The position numbers and the translations under genes were made by a program. Shown here one piece after another: positions 1 through 5,587 of a DNA stretch of 6,217 nt. Positions within the stretch are counted from its first letter, which is position 1, and the number at the start of each line of letters is the position of its first letter. A model generated the notes under the pieces. The model did no database searches, was not told the origin of the DNA, and saw only the letters and a program-made list of their open reading frames with translations. Where the stretch lies: NCBI GenBank assembly GCA_025054515.1, contig JANWZT010000075.1, positions 1-6,217 of the forward strand. The letters are read 5' to 3'. The stretch comes from Candidatus Caldarchaeum sp. (GTDB lineage: Archaea > Thermoproteota > Nitrososphaeria_A > Caldarchaeales > Caldarchaeaceae).

Positions 1-162
1 TCAGACCTTTCGTTTCTTCTGGTTTTGATATTGCTGCAGGGTTTGGCGGGTCTATTTATCATCGCGGAAATCGAAATAGCGTCATTGATTCATCTGGTTA
101 TGTCGTTTTTTGTCGTCGCCTCGGCCGCGGCCAGCTTGATTATCGCGGCCTCTGGAAGTTAG
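1..162 (+). CDS. C-terminal fragment of a membrane protein, probably heme A synthase (CtaA/Cox15) family
   Basis: The reading frame is open from the first base and ends at TAG (160-162), giving 53 residues with no start in the window. It reads as two hydrophobic segments, about residues 4-22 and 30-50, joined by a short acidic link (AEIEIAS). The pattern 'LLQGLAGLF...HLVMSFF', with a leucine/glutamine/glycine-rich helix and then a histidine at the head of the last helix, resembles the C-terminal helix pair of CtaA/Cox15. In that family such histidines bind heme, and the enzyme converts heme O to heme A for terminal oxidases. The stop overlaps the stop of the convergent VKOR gene by four bases. 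The family call rests on a short hydrophobic fragment and could be wrong; the fact that it is the end of a real membrane protein is more secure. Confidence 0.5.
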   Translation, partial: SDLSFLLVLILLQGLAGLFIIAEIEIASLIHLVMSFFVVASAAASLIIAASGS

Positions 163-557
163 GTTCGGCTTTTTGCGTAGAAGTAAAACGCGATCACGGC
201 GAAGACAAGAACGTGGGCCACGGTGCATAAGATACACAAAGAACCTATGAGGAAAAATTCCACGTAGACGAGGACAGCGACAGCGGCCACCCCGAAGAAA
301 GACCAAATGGTCATGAATTTTGCAACGGCTTTCCTGTCAGCCGCCAAAAGGACTCCCGATGAAGCGACAGCAAACCATACGACGCCGTAAGCCGCTGTGG
401 GTAGGCCGAGGAAATACGCGTATGGACTTGACAGAACTGTCTCGCATGAAAGAAAGCTTGAGATTTCGCAGAACTGGGGCGGAGGCAACAGCGTCAGGTA
501 AATGGAAAGCACCATGCCCGCGGTCGACGCGGCGGCTGCTGCGTAAAAGAGTTTCAT
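159..557 (-). CDS. VKOR-family membrane thiol oxidoreductase
   Basis: This 132-residue integral membrane protein has about four predicted helices (roughly 4-25, 46-68, 80-104, 109-127). It carries the four cysteines expected of vitamin K epoxide reductase homologues: C30 and C38 in the first outer loop, and a CILC pair (C108, C111) at the start of the last helix. Conserved-looking S43/S44 and the 'GLPTAAYG' turn also fit. Bacterial and archaeal VKORs re-oxidise a thioredoxin-like partner and pass the electrons to membrane quinone, driving disulfide formation outside the cytoplasm. The likely partner is the thioredoxin-fold gene ending 7 bases upstream in the same operon. The ATG at 557 is chosen because translation from it begins directly at the first helix. 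The longer open frame upstream (to 704) lies inside the thioredoxin gene and encodes a polar sequence unlike VKOR. No Shine-Dalgarno sequence precedes the ATG, so translational coupling is likely. Confidence 0.88.
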   Translation of the reverse strand: MKLFYAAAAASTAGMVLSIYLTLLPPPQFCEISSFLSCETVLSSPYAYFLGLPTAAYGVVWFAVASSGVLLAADRKAVAKFMTIWSFFGVAAVAVLVYVEFFLIGSLCILCTVAHVLVFAVIAFYFYAKSRT

Positions 558-564
558 GGAGGGG

Positions 565-1161
565 TCACTGCTGGAGCAATATTTCGAGTTGTTGTGCGAG
601 CGTTTGGTAGGTTTGTGCGCCTTCCAGCTTGGTTGCGATTTTGCCGTCCTTTGTGATAAGGAAGTATGTAGGTGTCCCTTGTACTCCGTAGGCTTTGAAG
701 ACATCCAAATTCGAGTCGTATACGACTGGCCAGCTAAGTCCGTAGTTTCGTATGAATTCGGCGGTTTTCGCAGGGTTGGTGTTGTATCCTCCGGCCACTG
801 TGACGAAAATAACTCCCTTACCGCTGTATTCGTCGTGAAGCTTTTCCATTATGGGAGCCATTTCCCGGCAAAACCGACACCATTCATGTACAAAATCGAG
901 CAACACGACTTCCCCAGCCGTGGGGTTGAAGCTCAGCTTCTCGTTTTTCAATCCGTTGCCGTCGATGAGGTTCAGCGTAAATGGTTTCGCCGATTCCCCG
1001 GTTCGAGCGGGTGGTTGGATTGATGTGTTCTGAGTTGTTCCCAAATTGGCTGCAGGAGGGGTTACCACCAAGTAAATTATGAACGCGACTAACATGGCGG
1101 CTGGAATTAATGCGAGGTAGAGGTTCAGCGACCGCGTGGTTTTTTGTTTTTTCTTGGGCAT
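565..1161 (-). CDS. Membrane-anchored thioredoxin-fold protein (TlpA/ResA-like), WCRFC active site
   Basis: This 198-residue protein starts with a lysine-rich stretch (PKKKQK) followed by one hydrophobic segment (about residues 13-34). That fits an N-in signal anchor placing the rest outside the membrane. A Pro/Thr-rich linker leads to a thioredoxin fold with 'VVLLDFVHEWCRFC' (redox cysteines at about 95 and 98), then 'REMAP' as in TlpA/ResA proteins, and the cis-proline loop 'GTPTYFL' near residue 163. The active-site dipeptide Arg-Phe is unusual compared with Gly-Pro of thioredoxin or Pro-Pro of many TlpA proteins. It is the first gene of the operon with VKOR, which suggests it is the soluble-domain partner that VKOR keeps oxidised. 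I chose ATG at 1161 over GTG at 1167 because it lies 24 bases downstream of a TATA-like box, the spacing expected of a leaderless mRNA. Whether it acts as oxidant, isomerase or cytochrome maturation factor cannot be read from sequence. Confidence 0.88.
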   Translation of the reverse strand: MPKKKQKTTRSLNLYLALIPAAMLVAFIIYLVVTPPAANLGTTQNTSIQPPARTGESAKPFTLNLIDGNGLKNEKLSFNPTAGEVVLLDFVHEWCRFCREMAPIMEKLHDEYSGKGVIFVTVAGGYNTNPAKTAEFIRNYGLSWPVVYDSNLDVFKAYGVQGTPTYFLITKDGKIATKLEGAQTYQTLAQQLEILLQQ

Positions 1162-1185
1162 CCCCACGTTAAGCGTTCACGCCCG

Positions 1186-1193
1186 ATATAAAG
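1186..1193 (-). promoter_or_regulatory. TATA-like box of the thioredoxin-VKOR operon
   Basis: On the minus strand the sequence reads CTTTATAT, an AT-rich island in a GC-richer context. Exactly 24 bases separate it from the ATG at 1161. Archaeal transcription starts about that far after the TATA box, so the mRNA probably begins at or near the A of the ATG (leaderless). No GGAGG or GGTGA motif precedes the start, which agrees. The first-strand motif is not backed by an obvious BRE. Confidence 0.55.
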
Positions 1194-1209
1194 GATATCC
1201 GTGTTCAAA

Positions 1210-1219
1210 AACTATAGTT
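1210..1219. repeat. 10-bp perfect palindrome over the MFS promoter, possible operator
   Basis: The sequence AACTATAGTT equals its own reverse complement and overlaps the TATA-like region of the exporter gene. The pentamer TATAG occurs at 1213-1217 and again at 1219-1223. A second 8-bp palindrome, GGATATCC, lies at 1193-1200 and abuts the divergent operon's TATA box. Symmetry at a drug-exporter promoter fits a dimeric repressor site, but AT-rich promoter elements are often palindromic by chance, and no regulator gene is in the window. Confidence 0.25.
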
Positions 1220-1223
1220 ATAG
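1212..1223 (+). promoter_or_regulatory. TATA-like region of the MFS exporter gene
   Basis: An AT-rich run, CTATAGTTATAG, sits directly before the exporter. From the last A of the TTATA core (1222), 24 bases separate it from the ATG at 1247, the same distance as in the divergent operon. An upstream run of A (1207-1211) may act as a BRE-like element. No Shine-Dalgarno sequence lies before the ATG, so leaderless transcription is likely. Confidence 0.5.
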
Positions 1224-1246
1224 CTCGGCCCTGTGTGCGGGTTTTG

Positions 1247-2653
1247 ATGACGACGCGTCGGAGCGGGCTTTTGCTGTTGGGCCTTCTTGTAGGGATTTTT
1301 CTCGCAGCCATAGATTCGACGGTCGTGGCGATAGCGATGCCGTCTATTGTTTCATCTTTGCTGGGTTTGGAAATTTACAGCTGGGCTTTCACGGCCTACA
1401 TACTTACGTCCACCGTGGCGGGCCCGCTCTGGGGAAGAATCAGCGACATCTACGGCAGAAAACCGATTTACCTACTTGGTCTCGTTATTTTTCTCGCAGG
1501 CAGCGTCCTTTGTGGTCTGGCCACCGACATGGTTCAGCTGGTCGTTTTCCGGGGAATCCAAGGCCTCGGCGCAGGTGCTCTGCTTATCATTACCTTCACC
1601 TTGATAGGCGAGATATTCACCCTCAAAGAAAGGGCAAAAGCGACAGGCTACACCTCGAGCGTCTGGGCCACCGCGAGCATCGTCGGGCCGCCGTTGGGCG
1701 GGCTGATAGTGGATACCATAGGCTGGAGATGGATATTTCTGATAAACCTTCCCATCGGTCTTCTGCCCATTATAGTCGCCCTGAAAAGCTTTGGATCGGC
1801 TCCGAAATCGGAGTCCAAGCTCGATGTCCGCGGCTCGCTCCTTTTTCTCGGAGGAGTTTCGACGCTGCTGCTTTTCTTGACGGAATTCCAGAACCTCGGC
1901 GCCTCCTCATCCGTCCTCATCCTGTTTTCGGGCGCGTTTCTCGGATTGTTTTTAGTCAACGAAAGAAAAACAGAATCACCTCTGATACCGTTCACCCTGT
2001 TCAAGGAGAAAACTCTCCGAACAGGGTTTATCGGAAACCTTTTGGCGGGGTTCATCTTCTTCGGCATCATCGCCTACATGCCGCTCTACCTTCAGCTCGT
2101 GCCGGCCTATTCCGCGACTTTGTCGGGTCTGCTGTTGCTTCCTCTGGTGCTTGGCTGGGTCGTCGGGGCGAACGTTAGCTCCAGGATCGTGGTAAAAAGC
2201 TCGATAAAACCGCCGGCCATAGTGAGTGGGTTGTCGCTTTTCATCGGAACGATACTGTTAACATTTCTTTCAATCAACGAATATCTGCTTCTTTCCGGCT
2301 TTGCATTGGTTGGGCTGGGAATGGGTTTCACGGTGTCTACGTTCCTGATATCGACCCAAACGCTTCTTCCACGTGGTATGCTCGGCGTCGGAACTTCTCT
2401 TCTCAGTTTTCTGCGGCTGGTGGGCGGCGCCGTCGCCGCGGCCGTACTCTGGCTTCCCATCGGCAGCTTGGTCCGAGAATACCAGATAAGGTCGGCAACC
2501 GATATAGTTCTGTCAGCGGCCGAGAAAGCCGCCTTCACGGCGGGAATAACCGTTTCAATTTACGTCGCCGCCGTCGCCGCCGCGTTGGCGTTACTGCTAT
2601 ATGTCTTCACCCCTGACGTAAAACTATCGGAAACAAGCAGACATCCCAGGTAG
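1247..2653 (+). CDS. MFS drug exporter, DHA2 (EmrB/QacA-like, 14-helix) family
   Basis: This 468-residue protein has about 14 hydrophobic segments, the usual size and topology of proton-driven DHA2 multidrug exporters in the cytoplasmic membrane. Visible motifs are 'IDSTVVAIAMP' in helix 1 (D23, motif D1), 'GRISDIYGRKP' in the loop between helices 2 and 3 (residues 63-73, motif A), 'RGIQGLGAG' (102-110, motif B with its arginine), and 'GPPLGG' (147-152, motif C of antiporters) followed by 'WRWIFLINLPIG', typical of the family. The substrate cannot be read from sequence. The frame stays open upstream to 1136, but that part crosses the divergent promoter and the start of the thioredoxin gene and has no export-protein character; ATG 1247 fits both the family's N-terminus and the TATA spacing. 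pyrG follows in the same direction after 40 bases with its own promoter-like sequence, so co-transcription is uncertain. Confidence 0.92.
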   Translation: MTTRRSGLLLLGLLVGIFLAAIDSTVVAIAMPSIVSSLLGLEIYSWAFTAYILTSTVAGPLWGRISDIYGRKPIYLLGLVIFLAGSVLCGLATDMVQLVVFRGIQGLGAGALLIITFTLIGEIFTLKERAKATGYTSSVWATASIVGPPLGGLIVDTIGWRWIFLINLPIGLLPIIVALKSFGSAPKSESKLDVRGSLLFLGGVSTLLLFLTEFQNLGASSSVLILFSGAFLGLFLVNERKTESPLIPFTLFKEKTLRTGFIGNLLAGFIFFGIIAYMPLYLQLVPAYSATLSGLLLLPLVLGWVVGANVSSRIVVKSSIKPPAIVSGLSLFIGTILLTFLSINEYLLLSGFALVGLGMGFTVSTFLISTQTLLPRGMLGVGTSLLSFLRLVGGAVAAAVLWLPIGSLVREYQIRSATDIVLSAAEKAAFTAGITVSIYVAAVAAALALLLYVFTPDVKLSETSRHPR

Positions 2654-2654
2654 A

Positions 2655-2673
2655 GCGAGAAAGGTCTTTATCA
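2655..2673 (+). promoter_or_regulatory. BRE/TATA-like promoter of pyrG
   Basis: Immediately after the MFS stop codon comes a purine-rich stretch, GCGAGAAAGG (2655-2664), like an archaeal BRE, followed by CTTTATCA (2666-2673). About 20 bases separate this from the pyrG ATG, so the transcript would be leaderless or nearly so. No Shine-Dalgarno sequence is present. The spacing is slightly shorter than at the two divergent promoters, which lowers confidence. Confidence 0.45.
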
Positions 2674-2693
2674 TTCCCCAGTCGAACAGTCTT

Positions 2694-4319
2694 ATGCCGA
2701 AGTACGTCTTCGTAACCGGTGGCGTGGTTAGTAGCGTCGGAAAAGGAACCGTCGCGGCGGCCATCGGAAAAATCCTTTCAGTCCGCGGAATAAGAGTAGG
2801 TTTCGTAAAAATCGACCCCTACGTAAACGTCGACGCCGGAACTCTCAACCCCTTCTCCCACGGCGAAGTCTTTGTGACTGACGATGGCGGTGAAACAGAC
2901 CTCGACCTCGGATGGTACGAGCGCTTTCTCGACATCAAAACATCCCGGCTTAACAACATCACGACAGGACAGATTTACGCAGAAGTGATCGCAAGAGAGA
3001 GACGCGGCGACTATTTGGGCCAGTGCGTTCAGATCGTTCCTCATGTTACGGATGAGATTAAGAGACGGATTCGTTTGGCCTCTAAGGACGTTGAGGTTCT
3101 CATCGTTGAAGTCGGCGGGACTGTTGGGGACATAGAAGGCCAGCCTTTCCTTGAAGCAATTCGTCAGATGAGGCTTGAGGAGGGCGTGGAAAATACTTTG
3201 TTTGCGCACGTCGCTCTTGTTCTGACGCTCAAGGCTACCGGGGAGTTCAAGACAAAGTCTCTGCAGCACAGCGTCAACGCTTTGCGGGGTCTCGGCATAC
3301 AGCCCGACGTCATCGTCGCGAGAAGCGACCAGCCCATCGACGCAGAAGCCCGCCGCAAAATCGCCCTATTCGGCACAATCACCGACAAAGCAGTGTTCTG
3401 CTCCTACGACGTCGAATGCGTTTACAAAGTTCCCGTAATTCTTGAGGAGCAGGGGATGGGGGATTTCATCGTTGACAGGCTGAAGTTGAACCCTTCTCCG
3501 CCCGACTGGTCTTCATGGCATAAAGTGGTTTCGATGTATGAGAACGCACGTTTCCCAGTTAAGATAGCTGTGTGCGGGAAATACACCAAGCTCGCCGACT
3601 CGTACGTCAGCATCAAAGAGGCTTTGTACCATGCGGGAGTGAACGTGGGGGCCCGGGTTGATATTGAATGGATAAGCACCGAAGACTTTGAGCAGAAAGT
3701 TCGCGACGTCGATGAGCTGCGAAAATTTGACGGCGTTCTTGTTCCGGGCGGTTTCGGCAAAAGAGGAACTGAAGGGATGGTTGAATGCATAAGGTTCAGC
3801 AGGGAAAACGACATCCCGTTTCTCGGCATCTGCTTCGGTCTTCAGCTTTCGGTGGTGGAGTTTGCAAGGAACGTCTGCGGTCTCCATGGAGCCAACTCGA
3901 CCGAGCTCAACCCCTCGACGCCGCATCCCGTCATCGACCTGATGCCCGAGCAAAGACATCTCAAAGAACTCGGCGGAACGATGAGGTTGGGAGCACAAAC
4001 AGTCAAAGTCGTTGAAAACACTTTGGCACACAGCCTGTACGGCACCAGCGAAATAAGGCAGAGACACCGACACCGCTACGAAGTAAACCCAGAATACTGG
4101 GGCATCCTACAGAAAAATGGACTCGTCTTCTCAGGCTTTTCGCCGGAAGGAGACCGGGTTGAAATCATCGAATACCCGAAGAATAGGTTCTTTCTCGCCA
4201 CTCAGTTCCATCCCGAATACCTGTCGAGGCCCAACAGGCCAGAGCCCGCGTATCTCGGGTTTGTCAAGGCCGCTGCCGAAAGAAGGAAGACCGTCAAAAC
4301 AGCTGAAGCCGTGGTTTAA
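2694..4319 (+). CDS. pyrG: CTP synthase (glutamine-hydrolysing)
   Basis: CTP synthase makes CTP from UTP, ATP and glutamine, the last step of de novo pyrimidine nucleotide synthesis, in the cytoplasm. The 541 residues match the full family length. The N-terminal synthetase domain (about 1-270) has the nucleotide-binding loop 'GGVVSSVGKG' (9-18, K17), 'KIDPYVNVDAGT' (39-50), 'GEVFVTDDGGETDLDLG' with D71, and 'EVGGTVGDIEGQ' with E139; D71 and E139 are the expected magnesium ligands. The C-terminal class I glutamine amidotransferase domain (about 290-530) has the 'PGGFGKRG' oxyanion segment, the nucleophile C380 in 'GICFGLQ', and the His-Glu pair H506/E508 in 'QFHPEYLSRP'. All catalytic residues appear intact. 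ATG 2694 gives the standard 'MPKYVFVTGG' beginning. The TAA stop overlaps that of the convergent ABC permease. Third-base preference seems to change along the gene (see findings). Confidence 0.99.
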   Translation: MPKYVFVTGGVVSSVGKGTVAAAIGKILSVRGIRVGFVKIDPYVNVDAGTLNPFSHGEVFVTDDGGETDLDLGWYERFLDIKTSRLNNITTGQIYAEVIARERRGDYLGQCVQIVPHVTDEIKRRIRLASKDVEVLIVEVGGTVGDIEGQPFLEAIRQMRLEEGVENTLFAHVALVLTLKATGEFKTKSLQHSVNALRGLGIQPDVIVARSDQPIDAEARRKIALFGTITDKAVFCSYDVECVYKVPVILEEQGMGDFIVDRLKLNPSPPDWSSWHKVVSMYENARFPVKIAVCGKYTKLADSYVSIKEALYHAGVNVGARVDIEWISTEDFEQKVRDVDELRKFDGVLVPGGFGKRGTEGMVECIRFSRENDIPFLGICFGLQLSVVEFARNVCGLHGANSTELNPSTPHPVIDLMPEQRHLKELGGTMRLGAQTVKVVENTLAHSLYGTSEIRQRHRHRYEVNPEYWGILQKNGLVFSGFSPEGDRVEIIEYPKNRFFLATQFHPEYLSRPNRPEPAYLGFVKAAAERRKTVKTAEAVV

Positions 4320-5587
4320 ACTGTCTGGGTTTTTCTGGAGATTTTGAGCCGCATCGTGAGCAACCTCTCTCCCTTAAACAACGTCGACGCCAGCAGTAAA
4401 GTAGCTGTCATGAAAACAGCCATGCCCGCGAGGTGGAGGAAATAAGTGGCGTAGTCGCCGGCGTTTAGGGCTTGGAGAGCGAGCATCAAATGGGTGAACG
4501 GGTTCAAAAGCAAAATGAAAGAAACCGGTTGCGGAAGGGCTGAAAAATCTACAAACAACAGCAGCAACATAGGTGGAAATATCAGCGGCATTTGGAGTAG
4601 GCCGGCCAGCTGTTGTCCGCCTCTTACATCGCCGGCCAAAACACCGGCCAGAATACCGAGGCCGAGGGTGGCGACCAGGCTGACGAAAAGTAGTAGGCCG
4701 AGCAAAGCCATCGTAACGGGTGAAAACTGAAGCATCAACCCCGGAGTCGGGGCCGCCGGAATCGGCAGGTTCGAGATGTAAAACGTCAAACCGAAGATCA
4801 TCGACGCCGTACCCATCAACGCTATCGCCGTCGAGCCGAGGAGCTTGGCGGTTAGGATGCTCGACCGACTGATGGGCATCGTCAACAGCATTTCAAGGGT
4901 TTTTGCCTCCTTTTCGAGACCTATGCTCGTGGCGGCGATAGTTCCCGAAGTTGCCACGACTATGAACAAAACCAGCGGAACAAAGAAGCTGGTCGCGAAA
5001 AAGCTTTGGAAAAGGGATGCCGCGTCATCCGATGAAACTATTCTGTCTCGGTAGACGAATCCTCCCGTGATTTTTACCGGGTCTTTGTAGAACGATAGCT
5101 GAACGAACGATTCCGATGCAAGAGCTTCTCCGAGCATGGTGTTGGCGGCTGCAACGCGTCCAGTGATTGAGGAGATTTGGTCGTAGAAGTTGAATGAAAC
5201 TGTCGTCACGTAGACATAGACATCGACGGCGGCGGGTTTTCCATCCGATAGGTTACGTGTAAATCCTTGATGAATTATCAACACGACTTCGGAGCCAGAT
5301 TTTATGACAAATTCACGGACGTCATCGGCTTCTTCGTGGACTACGTTGACTCGGAAACCGGCTTTTTCAAGAGCTTGGATGAAAAGCGTAGCATATTTGC
5401 CCCGGTCGATGTCGACCACGACCATCGATATCCCTGATTCTCTTTCCTGGGTCGATTCGCCCACCAGAGAGAAGGTGATGCCGAGAAATGGGAAGAGAAC
5501 GAGCGGCAACAAAACCACTCCGATGACGATGGTCTTTTCGCTGAGAAGCTCTTTCAGCTCTTTCCGCACGAGGACAAATGTCTTCAT
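4316..5587 (-). CDS. ABC-2 type exporter permease, NatB-like
   Basis: This 423-residue membrane protein is the permease of a two-gene ABC exporter. It has one N-terminal helix (about 19-41), a large outer domain (about 42-195), then a cluster of about five helices (198-222, 248-270, 290-318, 327-347, 382-404), perhaps with a further hydrophobic stretch near 354-372. This architecture is typical of the NatB/ABC-2 (type V exporter) group. The segment after the second helix, 'LEKEAKTLEMLLTMPISR' (224-241), is the family hallmark that contacts the ATPase. NatAB of Bacillus exports sodium, but relatives move other compounds, so the substrate is not assigned. The gene starts inside the ATPase stop codon (ATGA overlap), which indicates tight coupling, and it has a GGTGA ribosome-binding site. 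The ATG at 5587 gives the usual 'MKTFVLVRKELKELL' cytoplasmic start. The stop overlaps that of pyrG. Confidence 0.9.
   Translation of the reverse strand: MKTFVLVRKELKELLSEKTIVIGVVLLPLVLFPFLGITFSLVGESTQERESGISMVVVDIDRGKYATLFIQALEKAGFRVNVVHEEADDVREFVIKSGSEVVLIIHQGFTRNLSDGKPAAVDVYVYVTTVSFNFYDQISSITGRVAAANTMLGEALASESFVQLSFYKDPVKITGGFVYRDRIVSSDDAASLFQSFFATSFFVPLVLFIVVATSGTIAATSIGLEKEAKTLEMLLTMPISRSSILTAKLLGSTAIALMGTASMIFGLTFYISNLPIPAAPTPGLMLQFSPVTMALLGLLLFVSLVATLGLGILAGVLAGDVRGGQQLAGLLQMPLIFPPMLLLLFVDFSALPQPVSFILLLNPFTHLMLALQALNAGDYATYFLHLAGMAVFMTATLLLASTLFKGERLLTMRLKISRKTQTV

Noticed and set aside
558..704. Longer VKOR frame reaching back to 704
   Set aside because: The additional 49 residues are polar, lie wholly within the thioredoxin gene and precede the first membrane helix; the ATG at 557 gives the usual family length.
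556..1023. Plus-strand open frame opposite the thioredoxin gene
   Set aside because: It is antisense to a gene with clear motifs and its translation shows no recognisable family features.
1140..1152. Two T6 runs separated by G, considered as a terminator or slippage site
   Set aside because: On the coding strand they are lysine codons of the positively charged N-terminus of the thioredoxin-fold protein, and the frame is intact.
1162..1167. GTG at 1167 as the start of the thioredoxin-fold gene
   Set aside because: It adds only two residues and lies 18 bases from the TATA-like box, whereas ATG 1161 lies at the expected 24 bases.
1136..1246. N-terminal extension of the MFS exporter to an upstream ATG at 1136
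   Set aside because: It would overlap the start of the divergent thioredoxin gene and both promoter elements, and the added residues do not resemble an MFS N-terminus. ATG 1247 gives the standard start at helix 1.
2564..2581. Tandem repeat of GTCGCCGCC (two copies)
   Set aside because: It encodes a Val-Ala-Ala stretch in the last MFS helix; low-complexity GC-rich codons explain it.
2778..4073. Several long minus-strand open frames opposite pyrG
   Set aside because: They are shadows of the strongly conserved pyrG coding frame and show no domain features or start signals.
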